64,000 nucleotides of DNA from NCBI GenBank assembly GCA_003667245.1, contig RCNN01000001.1, forward strand, positions 206,616 through 270,615, in the 5' to 3' direction. The notes under the pieces are model-generated. The model saw only the letters and a program-made list of their open reading frames with translations, was not told where the DNA came from and did no database searches. The DNA is from Heterostelium multicystogenum. Its lineage: Eukaryota; Evosea; Eumycetozoa; Acytosteliales; Acytosteliaceae. The translations under genes and the position numbers were made by a program. Positions 13,339 through 25,067 of the stretch are shown here, one piece after another; positions within the stretch are counted from its first letter, which is position 1, and each line of letters begins with the position of its first letter.

Positions 13339-13707
13339 TCAAAAATACAATGAGTGTTGAATTCTTTTATCTATTATTAAGAATGTCACAGCATCCCCTA
13401 CACCAATATACTTTAATGATATTAAATGTTTAATATCTCCAGGGATACCTCTGTTTTTGGGATTGAAATTTTTTGGTTTACCAGTGTTTGAAGTATCATC
13501 AAATTTCCAAACAGAAACAAGCAAATTTCTTTTAAAAAACATGTTTAGATATATATTTCTGTGGAAGTTTTCTGACAGGCAAAACAAGCCAACTGCAAAT
13601 CAAACATTCACAAAAAGATGTCACCTAAACCAAATTAATTAAACTGGTTCTTAAAACTAAAATACAAGTAAACAGTCACACCTGTTTAGACATGTCGTTT
13701 TGAACAT
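13339..13707 (-). CDS. Small unknown protein, two exons
   Basis: A minus-strand frame ending at TGA 13339-13341 encodes a basic peptide with KPKNFNPKNRGIPGDIKH and AVTFLIIDKRIQHSLYF. It has no ATG near its start. Splicing 13593-13681 (GTGTGA donor, TTGCAG acceptor) joins it to an upstream ATG at 13707 with the sequence MFKTTCLNSW, provided one base of a T6 run is discounted. The product would be about 90 residues, basic, possibly mitochondrial. I do not recognise it. The exon join is tentative. Confidence 0.4.
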
Positions 13708-13795
13708 TCAACTAACGCTTCTTACACTGTTTGATTGAATAAGTGAAGCTTGATTGCTCGAGAACTTTCCTATTGCAATTTTACTTTATTTTATA

Positions 13796-15128
13796 TTAAA
13801 GGGTAATAATCGCTGAGGAGTCATTACTTTTGTTGTTAATTTCGTCTCTTGACATCATTTGGATTGTGTTGTCGTGGGCCAGCCTTTTATAGAGGTAGTT
13901 TTGATTACCAAGAAGTTTCCAATTGATGATAAACATCAACATCATTGCAAAAGTAAATATTTGAAAAATAGATAGACCAGCTAAAGCTATCTTTTGAATC
14001 TATGCCTACACAACAGTATCTTGGTTGCTCATCGAGGGGTGTGTGCACTGTCTGATCATCCCGCTCACCATCAACATTTCGTATCCATGTCTCATGAGAA
14101 AGAGTCTTTTCGTATATCTTAAGAACACGTGCACCCTGAGTATACTTGGGGTTATAGGAGCCATATCCTGACTTGCGACCATATCCCAAGTCTAATCCAA
14201 AGAAATCACCATGATAATCATTTTTATGGTCATGTCCAAAGTAAAGTGATCTAATATCGCCTCTTTCAATCATTGACTGGACTAAGTCTGACCCATCACC
14301 AAAACAACACGAAAGCTTTTCTCCAAAATCGCCTCGAACCGTTTTAGTATTCCATAAATCTATCACCTCAATTGGAGGAACATGTACAAATGCAAAAGCT
14401 GGGTTCTATTTTTAAAATGATGTATGTTATTATAATATTCTTATATAAATAAATATAAAGCTGTATTCTATCTACTTACACTATTATATCTCTTTGAAGT
14501 TTCTTTATACCAATCTACTTGAGAATGATCCACACATCCCCAATCTCCATTCATACTTGCGCACCTATCACTTTTCATACTATCAAATATATAAATTAAA
14601 GTTGCCATTTCTTCGGAGTCTGATGACTGTATTTCAAGGACATAGTTGGCAACACCCGAGATATTAGAAGGACCGATTTGAGTCAGGCTCAAATCATAAG
14701 ACATATCTAGTTTAGTTAGATTCAGCCTTGTCATATTTCCTTCGTCATCATGGTTTCCAAAAGTAACAGACCATCTAGATACTCGTGTTAATATCATTCA
14801 TTTGTCTAAATAATAGTAAAGGTAGGATTACTTACGGAATATTTCGTTTTCTCATTGGTTCAGTAAGGGTATCCCAAATGGTATAGTAGTTTGTAATATT
14901 GTTGGTGAAGAAATCAGTATATCCTGATATCATGTCACCAGACAACATAACGAAATCAGGTTGTTCAGACTCAATAAGAATCTCTTGTGCTTCGATATTC
15001 AATTTGTCCCATTCTACATTCTCTCCATAATGTAAATCAGTGATTTGTAGAATTTTAAAAGTGTTATCTGAATTGAATTTTAAAATCGGTTTATTATTAT
15101 TATAGTTATTATAATTAACACCTCTATC

Positions 15129-15178
<50 letters not shown>

Positions 15179-15278
15179 TACTATATACAATATTTATAAA
15201 ATATATATTTACAAATAAAAATACAATTATAATATTTTTTAAATTTAATATATCTATATTTAAATCTTTGTTTTTCAT
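13796..15278 (-). CDS. Membrane-anchored calcineurin-like metallophosphoesterase
   Basis: Metal-dependent phosphatase of the Dcr2/PAP29-like group, predicted to face the lumen or outside. Exons: 15278-14836, 14774-14480 and 14405-13796, with introns of 61 and 74 nt and agreeing phases. An N-terminal signal or anchor segment (IIIVFLFVNIYFINIVYSS) is followed by a poly-Asn tract coded by a TTA-type repeat. Metal-binding motifs appear in order: TDLHYGE, SGDMISG, FGNHDDEG, FVHVPP and GHDHKNDY. After a frame change near 13970-13995 a hydrophobic helix (IFQIFTFAMMLMFII) and a short polar tail end at TAA 13796-13798, suggesting a C-terminal membrane anchor. Catalytic residues look intact; substrate unknown. 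Confidence 0.85.
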
Positions 15279-16782
15279 TTTAAAGATTATATTTCTTTTA
15301 TTATTAACTGTATTATTATTATTATTATTAAGGACTTATATAGATTTTATTATTATCCAAATTACAAGATAATATTATTTATATGTAATTTCATTTAATT
15401 TTAAAGTATTTATATGTTTTAATAATAAAATATAAATTAAATGTTTGAACTAAGTATGATTAATGATTAATATTATGTGTTAATTTGTGTAGTTGGAGAG
15501 AACTTAAAAATTAATATTTAATTATTTATTCAACTTCATTCATGATTATTGATTCATAACTTTTTCCATATTTATATAGTTTGGTGGACTCTGACTGACT
15601 GATAATGCCAATAGAATTTAGTGTATCACTAATAACATTCACCAAATTTCGAATTCATCATTATCACTTGTTTTTATTTCTATAGAATTAATTTGGTTCA
15701 GACCAGAGTTTGTGTGTTCAAATAATAATATAATAATTCATTACATTTGGTGAAAGTGTGGTTGTTTCAGTGTTTCTTTTGGTAGTAGTTAATTAGTTCG
15801 TAACATTGGCGAAGCAAAATATAGTAGTGTGTTTTTGGTGAAGATTGTTTGTGCTTCTGTGGGGTGGGGATCTCACAGATATCAAATCAGTGTTTTTTTA
15901 TTGGGATTTTAATTAATCTACAATCATATAATATATCAAGACTCTTTCCTTACTAGTAACCTGTCAAAACAAACTCCACTTGCAACATTATTAATGTTGA
16001 CAGGTTGTTGTTGTTGGCGTTGAGGTTGTTATTGGTGAAACCCTTTTTTCACACGCGTGACTGATACAACATATATTTAAATTTGGTAACAAGTTTTTTG
16101 TGAAACTTTGGTCAGAGTTTGAATTCTAATTTCTCAGCACTTACCCCCTGCGTTGTGCAAATATACCCCAAATTGGGTTTTTAATAAAGTAGTATTTTTC
16201 TTTGTGGTTAGCTATTTAGGTGCGTTCTAATTCTAATTTGGAAGTAAGTCAAATGGTAAACTTTAGATTGGTACCAAATTAAAGTTGATTTGTTGTTTGA
16301 TCATGTTTAATGAAGTCTTGGAGAACAAGGAAACTAATGTTTATACTATCAACAGACACAATTTTATAATAAAATCCATTAAATTTTTGGTGCAAACTAG
16401 GACAACTTAATATTTCATTGCAACTCGTGAATTCATTCATTGATGGTAATATTGTTTTGGTGAACGTTATATATATTACTGAACATTACAGAACAAAATC
16501 TAATCGACTGTTTATTAACTGATTATTAATCGTTATCTTTTAGAAAATAGCGATATCATTCTTCTTAATGCTAACGATTAATAAACAGTTGATTAGATTT
16601 GATTGAGTTGTGGTGTGTCTGAGTTAATGTTAATATCAAAATTTTGTTTTTTTTTTGGTAACCTGAGTAAATCTTTTAATTGAAATTTCATCAATCTGCT
16701 TGCGAGTGATCATCGATCTACTCACTTTACGTTGTGTAATAGACGATAAATTAAACTTATATTAGCTAGTAACAATAAGAAG
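15279..16782. other. Intergenic between divergent genes
   Basis: About 1.5 kb of AT-rich DNA that must contain promoters for the phosphatase (minus) and the PRKRIP1-like gene (plus). No protein-coding signal seen. A long inverted repeat lies at 16496-16600. Confidence 0.55.
16496..16600. repeat. Long inverted repeat able to form a 29-bp hairpin
   Basis: Left arm 16496-16535 and right arm 16572-16600. The right arm pairs completely with the left as RNA: 23 bp, an 11-nt left-side bulge (CTGATTATTAA), then 6 bp, around a 36-nt loop. The only non-Watson-Crick pair is one G-U. The bulge arises because ATTAA is repeated in the left arm. It lies about 180 bp upstream of the PRKRIP1-like ATG. Confidence 0.6.
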
Positions 16783-17301
16783 ATGTCAGATAAAGAAGAT
16801 AAAGATAAGAGTAGTAGTAGCAGCAGCAGCTCTAAAGTTGTTGTTTCAAATGTATCGGGTTCAACGGCAGGTAGTGGAAGTGGTGACTTCCATGTATATA
16901 GAAATCAGAGAAGAAAAGAGCTGACTCGTATTGAGTCGATGGAGAAAAGCGCTATTATTGTAAGTGGATCCGATCTTACTTCAACATCAGTGTGTTACTA
17001 TGAGATCTAGATAATCTAATTGGTGCTTTAATATATTATCATCTGTAGGACAAAGAGAATCAAGAGTTTCAAAAGAGAAGAGAAGAGAATTTAAGAGAAG
17101 CAGAAGAAAAGAACTGCAAAGAAATCACAAAAGAGAAAGATGAAGAAGCAACAGCGAAAGCACAATGAAATTAGAAAGAAAGTAGAGATTGAGTTAGAAA
17201 AGTTAAAACAAAAGCAAAGCACAACAACAGATAGAGATGATGGTGATCATGAAAATGATGATGGAGACGATAAACAAACTTCAACAACTAAAGATGAATG
17301 A
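16783..17301 (+). CDS. prkrip1: PRKRIP1-like nuclear/spliceosomal protein
   Basis: Homologue of PRKR-interacting protein 1 (C114), a small basic protein that bridges RNA and protein in the active spliceosome. Exons 16783-16959 and 17049-17301, with an 89-nt intron. After a Ser-rich N-terminus the protein shows the family hallmark TAGSGSGDFHVYRNQRRKE (human: AGAGSGEFHVYRHLRRRE), then EFQKRREENLREAEE. After one frame change near 17100 in GAAGAAAAG it continues with a Lys/Arg/Gln helix and an acidic tail ending KDE at TGA. Convergent with the kinase gene 97 bp downstream. Recognition rests on the very specific FHVYR block. Confidence 0.85.
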
Positions 17302-17397
17302 ATAAATAACCTCAAAATAATAATTGTAAGATAGATCATACATACGCAGCTACAAGTCAAAGTAGTGTTTTATCAATAGCTATTTTATTTATTAATT

Positions 17398-18760
17398 CTA
17401 TAACTGTCGTAGTGATAGAGTAATAGAAGCAATATCCATTGGTGTTTTAAGCCAGGGATGGTTGATTGCATCCTCGGCTTTCAATCTCTGATTGGGATCT
17501 ACAGTAAGTAGACCCCTTATAAAATCTTTTGCATCGGCAGACACGTCGTTCCAGTGATAGCTATCAAGTTGTATTGACCCTCCATGATGGATCGTCGCAG
17601 CTTTGGTGTATTCTCGTTAAACATCACCCAAAATGGAGTGGTTGTTGATTTGATCTTCTTCATAGAACATATCGTCTGACACAAACGGCGTGTAGCCACA
17701 CAACATAGTGTAGACGATGATTCCAACTGCCCACATGTCAACAGCCGTTGTTTGATTCTTTGCATTGGACAGTATTTCTGGTGCCTCATAGCCAAGTGTA
17801 CCCGATGGCAAGTTTGCACTGTTAATATTACTGTTTGATCCTTCGACCTGAAGATACCTGGCAAAGCCAAAGTCCAACAATTTCATTGAAGAAGGTCCGC
17901 TAAACTTAATATTCTCTGGCTTTATATCTCTATGGGCAATATTCTTTTTATGTAAATATAAAAGAGGTTCCAGGATTTGTTTTGACAATGGCTCGAGCAG
18001 CATTCTCACTAAAAACTCTTCTCTTTAACATTTCATCAAATAATTCATCTCCATCCACACTATTCAATTTTTAGTAAATTATTACAATTCATAAATTAAT
18101 AATGATTATACTTACTAATCCATTATAATATATACATTGTCCAAAGTTAAAAAGCATTCATAAATCTTAATAATATTTGGATGATTAAGTGTTTTGATGA
18201 TTGTTATTTCTTTTGAAATGGTTTTTAAAATGTTTGGTAAATATTTTCTTGGTTGGTATTATCTTTGCTGCAAATCTTTCACCTGATTTCTTCTTTGTAA
18301 CTAAATGGACTGTACATGTTGCACCACTGTTAATTTAATAATATTAGTTAATATATTAATAATTGGATATTTTATTGGATTGTATTGACAACATACCTTC
18401 CAATCTCTACTCCTAGGAAATAGTTTCTTTAAATTGATTCCTGCTTAAGGTATGGATATGATGTGGTTTATCTGGTGAACCAGGTTCAGAATCTGAAGTT
18501 TCTGCACTACTTCCTCCAGAACCAGAGTAATCTACAAAGTCATCTGTTACCAAAGAGTATCTCTCATGATCATCTTCTATTTGTTCCTGCTCCTGTTCCA
18601 ATTTCCATTTTAGTTGGCATGAAAAACTAAAAGTGGAATCACTGTCTCTTTTTAACAATCTAGTATACCATTTCGAAGGCGATTTTCTGGGAGAAATAAT
18701 TGAATTTCTGAGCTGACTAATATTAAATGGTAATTTAGGAACTTGATCAATGATTTCCAT
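17398..18760 (-). CDS. CAMK-group Ser/Thr protein kinase
   Basis: Exons inferred as 18760-18397, 18326-18116 and 18059-17398, with introns of 70 and 56 nt. The N-terminal about 110 residues are acidic and Ser-rich. The kinase domain follows: LGVEIGSGATCTV (glycine loop), FAAKII (VAIK lysine), EITIIKTLNHPNI (helix C Glu), YVDGDELFDEM, HRDIKPEN, LLDFGFA (DFG) and YEAPE, with DMWAVGIIVYTMLCGYTPF. It ends AKDFIRGLLTVDP and NHPWL, a CAMK-type C-lobe. All catalytic residues are present, so it should be active. Frame changes near 18410, 18225, 17985, 17630 and 17570 interrupt the model. No clear calmodulin-binding tail is seen; the subfamily is uncertain. Confidence 0.85.
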
Positions 18761-21121
18761 TTTGAATAATTATAAAATAAATAGTGAATAATAAATAAAT
18801 AAAATAAATAAATTATAATACTAAATAATTATTAATATTTAGTTTAAAGGAATGGAATTAAAAAATAATTTAGTAAGTATTGTGAAGGTTTTTGTTGAAT
18901 TAATTGATTTAAAAAAATTGGAAACAAGAGTTTAGAATTATTATTTTTAATTTTGATGTAGTACTATTTATTTCTAGAAAATATTCCAATAATTTTAATC
19001 TAATAGAAATTAGGAGTATTTAATTGATAATGATGATGGATAATGGAGCTTGTGTTAATAAAGACTAAAAGTAAAATGATGAAATATTATAATATAAATA
19101 TATTTATATAGTCTATTAATATTGAGTTACAAATTCAATAGTTTGACAGTGGATTACAATGATAAAAAATATCCAATCCAATTATATTATTTAATTTTAT
19201 TTGTTCAATTGTGATATTATTTATTTTATGTAATCTATTAAATACCCAAGATGACAATATATTATTTCTATATATATAAAAAATTAGATCAACATCAATA
19301 AGATTTAGTAATTATCATATATCAATGATTTGATTTGATTACCAAATGTCTTATTGATTTTGAAAATAAAACATTAGATTTGGATATTTGATAAATATTT
19401 TGTAATAAAATGTTAACAATTATAATAAATAAGCATTTATTATTATTATTTGTGATTATTATTCTTATTTTATTTTAAATACTGTCAATATAAGTTAGTT
19501 TATAATTGTGTGTAATTGTATGTGATCAATATATGTATATTTAACTTTATTATTAAATATAAAAGTAAGAATGATGACTATATTACTGAATGATGATGGA
19601 GGTGATGATGACAGATTTTTCATTTTTTTGATTGGACAGTATATTATCCAAAAATAAATTAATTTAATGTGTTGTTGTTTTTTGTACCCTAGATATATAT
19701 TATTTACTGATGAAAGTGATATGTGTGGATTAAAAATTTCAACACCAGTGTGTTAATATTTCTTAACCCAAATGTAAAGAAGTATTAAAATTATTTCTAA
19801 AGTTAAATTCTGAATTGTACTAATTTTACTTAGCTTGTTATATATTGACTGTCTAGCAACAATGTTTGAAATTTCAAAACACTTGGTGTTTCTAACTTCA
19901 TTTTAACCAAACCTTTGCTTAATTTGTAGTGATTTAACAACAATAACGATTTTTGAAGCTTACATACTTTTTATCAAAATTTTTATTGATCATCAACCTA
20001 GACTATATAGTTTTTGAAGAATATTATGATGGGGTTCCAACACCATCAAGCAATCATTCCAAATTAATTAAAAACAATGGGTACTACACTAAATGAAACA
20101 TTATCCAAAGAGTAATTATAAATTAACTTAAAATGTTTTAATGTTATTAACAAAATAAATAACTAAAATTATTTCAATTCTTTACAAATAATAAAAAGTA
20201 TAGATATATAAGTTAAGATAATAGAAATGCAAAGTTTCTAAAGAAATATCTCTAATAGAATTTGAATTGATAAATAGTAGAATGAACATTCATTCATTTA
20301 TGATATCATTTCTGTAGTCATTCTACTTTGGGTTTTTCTGAAATGTAATGACATTTTATAAATTTAGTAATATTGTTGTTGTTAATGTTGTTGAATGAAT
20401 TGGTTAAGGTAGTGGGGTGAAGATGTTATGCCTTAAATATAATGTTTAAATCTTACCAATGAGACTAAATATAAATAAATTAATTTACAAGAGCAATAAC
20501 TACATACAACAGGAGATATCAATACCCTTGCATCCAGTTTTCGAATAAATACTTGAATATTAAGATTCTATGATGCAACCTTGTGATATTATTTTAAATT
20601 AATTCATTAATTTGTTTTTTAAAACAAAATGCCTGGGAACAAGGTAGTTACAACCACTTGATTTTAATTTAACAAATTCAAAAAGAGAGAATAAAACCAA
20701 AAAGGTAAAAGCAAAATTACAAATATTTATATTTTTATTTAAAATTTCATTGAAAATAATTTGAAAAGGTTTTTACACTTGTTTTAATCGTCATAATATT
20801 TATTCTAAACTATCTTGAATTTGAAATGTAATAATAAATGATGTATATCTTTAAATTAGAAAATAGAAATAACCTAGTTTAGATTGGTTTATACTTAAAC
20901 AAAGTCTTTTTGAACAAAATGAATCTTCTTTTATTGTGTAGTTTTGCACAACAGATAATGTAGGGGGTTAAGTTATAATAAACACACCAGAATAAAAATC
21001 AAAAAAAATAACAAAATACAAATAAACATCCAATTCAACTTCTCACAAGTGATCTGATTGATGATATCTTGTTGAATTCAATCGTATTGTTTATTTATTT
21101 ATTTATTAATATTCAAAATTA
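18761..21121. other. Gene-free AT-rich stretch
   Basis: About 2.4 kb with no convincing open frame on either strand. Composition is dominated by A/T runs and short ATT repeats. It lies upstream of both flanking genes, so it should contain their promoters. I see no tRNA or repeat structure in it. Confidence 0.6.
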
Positions 21122-21736
21122 ATGATATTAAGATTATTGAAGAAAACTATAGTACTGTACTTGATTCTTTTAATATGTATTGGAGAGTTTGAATCAGTTG
21201 CATATGGTAAAACTTACCAATACAAAGTCAAAGAAAACAGTACAGCAGTATAATAAACAAATAGAAGAGGAAAAGAGTCTACACTTATGATAATCCTGAA
21301 AAAAGTATTACATTTTCCATTTGGAGAAATCTGCTCAATTTATTTCACCTGCCGAGGGTAAATTTGTCAAATAATTGTTGTTGTTTATTAGATGGAAATG
21401 TACTAATTCTTTACATTTAAGCAACTACAATGGCAGGTAAGGTAAATGAAGGCAGAGTTGGGGTGGATGGACAAGTCGAGCCCCTAGAACCATCAATGAT
21501 GAACATCAATCATTACCAATCAAAACATAGAAATGATAAATCCAAAATAGATGATCGAAAGTTTAGAAATGCTCAAAGTGGCAAGTTATTTAATGTATTT
21601 GATGGAATTCCTGCCTTTTGAATTTAAGGAGGCTAAACCAGAGAACATCGTTCATACCAGTGGACATGGATACATACCCAAAAAACCAACCACAAATGAA
21701 TTCTCAAAGAAGATTCCATCAAAAATAGAATTGTAA
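21122..21736 (+). CDS. Small secretory-pathway protein, unknown
   Basis: Begins at ATG 21122 with a clear signal peptide or anchor (KKTIVLYLILLICIGEF). The next parts are recoverable only across frame changes: KKTVQQYNKQIEEEK, then VYTYDNPEKSITFSIWRNLL, then an intron of about 60 nt with acceptor near 21420, and a second exon with AGKVNEGRVGVDGQVEPLEP. A last frame change near 21615 in a T4 run leads to FEFKEAKPENIVHTSGHGYI and a TAA at 21734-21736. The product would be about 185 residues, charged, and processed in the secretory pathway. I do not recognise a family, and the exon 1 to exon 2 phase does not match cleanly. Confidence 0.45.
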
Positions 21737-22205
21737 TAATATAATAATAATAATTTAAATGAAGACCAAAAAGTATTAAAATAAATCGAGTTCAAAAATG
21801 AAGTTGGTTAATAAAAAAATGAATGAAAGAAATCTATAGCCCATTGTTTGATCTGAAAAAGCATCGAATCTGTCAAACTTTGAAAAAACCAAAGTTAATG
21901 TTAATAAAGAAGGGTGACCAGCAGCATATTTATAGATCCATCCTGCATGCTTATGGGGTGGTGCCAAGAACAACAATTGAGAAACGACTGGAAATATCTC
22001 TTTATCATTTAAGATTCAATTGATAATACTACATTATTAATGTGGAGACACAGCAGTCTGTTGTTGTTGTTGTTGTTGTGTTTATTTATATGAATTTGAT
22101 AATTGACACTTATATATTCTTAAAAATATCATTATAAATATTATGTGTTGTATATGTATTTATCATATGTCTTTCTTGTTTATAGCTAAACAAACAAACT
22201 AAACT
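21737..22205. other. Intergenic with one weak open frame
   Basis: A plus-strand frame at 21823-22023 (66 codons, from ATG) encodes a basic peptide with KGDQQHIYRSILHAYGV. No family match is visible, and it overlaps an equally long frame on the other strand. It could be a further exon of the preceding gene. I leave it unassigned. Confidence 0.3.
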
Positions 22206-23208
22206 ATGAGCTATAACTATAATGGAAATACACATGGTGGTGGAAGTACCAGAGGTGGAAATGCTAACGATAGCTATTTTCCACCCAATACTTACCAGGC
22301 TGCTTCTCCACCAACGGGATCATCAAACACAGACATTCGAGTCTTCTCCTACATTCTCTTCCGATAGCAGTAGTAGTGGCAACAACACACCAGAGAGTGT
22401 AGTTGGTGAAGCTATTTCCTCTTTGCAAAGAGATGATGCGATGTATATACCTAGGAAAAGAAAGAAGAATGAACATATAATAGATTATAAATTCCCATTT
22501 CACTTTGCTTTCCACAGGCCTCATCATATTAAGAGAGCGTATGTAATTTAAATTGATAATATATTGAAGGCAACCATAGGTTAAGACTAACTTGTTATAT
22601 AAAATAGAAAATGGAGATATAAATTAGGCCACTGGATAGAGAGTAACAAAGTACAGACTTTTATAGTTGTCTTGATTTGTCTCGATTTAATTATTGCTGT
22701 TGTAGAGATGTTCTTAGAGGAATCATTTAAAAGGTAACTATTTATACCAACTTTCAGTATACTTATTACTGAACGACTAATTGTCATGAAAAGATGTAAA
22801 GAAGAACATGAGATTCCACACGCAGTTGAATCTGCAGAAAGTGCCCTTAGAGTCATCACACTAGTAGTATGTACTAGAGGCTACTTAATGATAAAAATCA
22901 ACATACTTATTAATCAATCTAATTGTCAGATATTAGGAATCCAAGAGGTGGAGATATTGTTATTGATGGTTGCATTTGGAAGGGATTTCCTGTTCCATCC
23001 TCTATACATATTGGACTTTATTGTCATTACAACTTCGATAGTAATAGATATTGTATTTCGTGATAATGCGGGTGCTCTTTTAGTCATATTCAGATTGTGG
23101 CGTGTCATTCGAATTGGACATGGTATAGCAATTAGTGTTGAGGATCATGATGAAAGGAAATATGATATCTTAAAGAAAAAGTACAAAGAATTGAAAAAGA
23201 TCTACTGA
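22206..23208 (+). CDS. hvcn1: Voltage-gated proton channel (Hv1/HVCN1-like)
   Basis: Single voltage-sensor-domain proton channel; in phagocytes it extrudes H+ during oxidative burst or cytosolic acidification. Inferred exons: 22206-22538, 22608-22733, 22795-22866 and 22930-23208, with introns of 61-69 nt. S1 contains VVLICLDLIIAVVE, with the Asp that acts as selectivity filter (human D112). S3 contains DFIVITTSIVIDIVF, with conserved acids. S4 reads FRLWRVIRIGHGI, with three Arg spaced by three like human R205/R208/R211. A short charged coiled-coil tail (DILKKKYKELKK) follows, as in dimeric Hv1. The soluble N-terminus is Ser-rich with a basic stretch RKRKK. One extra base near 22335 breaks the first exon; arithmetic of exon phases agrees with that. 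Confidence 0.85.
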
Positions 23209-23494
23209 AGGTATGAGAAGTAAGGACATCACCGACTATGACGATAACAAAACAATAACAACATTAACAAGGACAACAACAACAACAACAACAAGAAATC
23301 TAGTAAAAATAAGAAACAGTTAGAAGTAATAGTTCCTGATACAAAATAATTACCAAAAGTCTATAATTAGGACCTTCCTCGATATAATACATTAAGTTTA
23401 TTATAAAATAGATAATTAGATAATAAATCAACTTGTTATATCTAGACCGATATAAATATTTACAAGTAATGTTTGGTTGTTGATGTTATTACAG

Positions 23495-24494
23495 CTATAT
23501 TTTGTAGAGATGTGGTCTCCTGTGCTCGTGCACAGGCATGTTTTGTCGAGTCGAGTCAATCAGTGATAGGTCAATGTCGGCTGTGATTAATTCCAGTTTC
23601 ATTGTCTGCAAGCTCTGCAACAATATCGCCCCATGGCGAGATGACTATACTGTGACCATAAGATTCTCTTTTGCTGTGGTGTTGTCCAGTTTGTGCAGCT
23701 GCAATGACATAGCACTGGTTTTCAATGGCTCTTGCTCGGAGCAGTATATGCCAGTGTGCCTCCCCTGTTCTCTTCATGAATGGCCGATGGCACCAAGAGA
23801 ATTTTGCGCACCTTGTTTTGTAAGAGAGGAGTACACCTCTGGGAATCGGAGGTCATAACAAATCGACAGACCAAGTTTGCCAATCGGGCTATCGCAAGTG
23901 ACCAGCTCACTACCCGCTACTACAACAGTGCTTTCTTTCATCTTAACACCCTTTGATGGAATATCGACATCGAAGAGATGCATCTTGTGGTAGTCGATCT
24001 AATCTGGCCTCTGTCATCGATGATCAAATGGGTATTTCGAATATGCTCTGGGTCGTTGTCTATCTTCTCGTGGAATCCACCAAGTGATAGCCAAATCTTG
24101 TTGTCAGCTGCTAGCGAGCGGAACTTTGTGATGGTTTCACCTTGCAGTGATTCAGCATTTGTCACGTGATTCGAATTGGTGAACACCTCCGCCACAGAAA
24201 GCAAAGTTCTCCGGCAAACACAGCATCTTTGCATTCTTGGCAACGGCTGCTTCGACCAACTTCTTGCATACTTCGAAATTCTTTTCTTTAGAGTTGACAC
24301 TAGTCAACTGTCCAACAGCCACTCTCAACATACTTTTGCCACTACTGATGCTGCTACTATTCATTTTTAGATTGGAAGAGACTCCACTTGAGAATGCTGA
24401 TGATAATTGAACTGATTGGTTCTTTAATAATAGTATATGTCGATAGTTCTTCAAAGGTATGCTACGTGACAAAGTAAAACAGCTGTCGTAACAT
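23495..24494 (-). CDS. nit1: NIT1-type nitrilase-family amidase (deaminated glutathione amidase)
   Basis: Carbon-nitrogen hydrolase of the Nit1 branch, which repairs deaminated glutathione. The catalytic triad is visible: Glu in LCLPENFAF, Lys before [11 protein letters not shown], and Cys in [14 protein letters not shown]. Other family blocks are [36 protein letters not shown]-like ESYGHSIV and the C-terminal [10 protein letters not shown]. The stop is TAG 23495-23497. Frame changes occur near 24175, 23960, 23790 and 23605. An internal ATG at 24364 starts the conserved domain. Upstream the frame stays open with a basic segment, and an ATG at 24494 (MLRQLFYFV) could supply a mitochondrial presequence if one base is discounted; that start is an inference. 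No introns seen. Confidence 0.85.
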
Positions 24495-25067
24495 TTCACT
24501 GATGAAACCGCACTCCAAATCAAGATGTAAATGAAATTGAAATGATTTACCAAAATTTATTTAATAAACCAACCGAGCAGACACGAAGAGCTCGATTGGC
24601 CAAATCATTATGAAAAATAGATATAAATCAGTTGATTGATGATCAGATGATTGAATTATCATCTGCTATATTAGTTTTTTATTCTTAGAATTTCAAATCA
24701 TGAGCCTCTCGAGAGTCACTCATCACCTAGAAAGAACTTAGTTATAGGATCAGAGTATAGAGTCACTTTCTTAACTTCATATATAAGAAGTTCTTCTAGT
24801 CATGCATAAGATGACTAACTGAATGTTGGTGGTTCTGAAAATAATATAATTATTATAACAGAGTGGTAGTGGTTGACTTTTTTTTGATCAAATTATGTAT
24901 AATTTCAGGGTGCTAATTTTAAATTAATAATATTACACCAGATTTATTATTATAATTATAATTATTATTATTATTATTACTGTTTCTATTTCTTTTTGAA
25001 ACAAATAGAGAAAAGTATTATTACTAATAAAAATATTATTATTATTAATAATAATTTTGTTATAATA
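24495..25067. other. Intergenic between divergent genes
   Basis: About 570 bp, AT-rich, presumably holding promoters for the amidase (minus) and the ankyrin gene (plus). A short palindrome CTCTCGAGAG lies near 24708. Nothing else recognised. Confidence 0.5.

Noticed and set aside
21823..22023. 66-codon plus-strand frame after the small secretory gene
   Set aside because: An equally long frame on the opposite strand and no family match; possibly a missed exon but unsupported.
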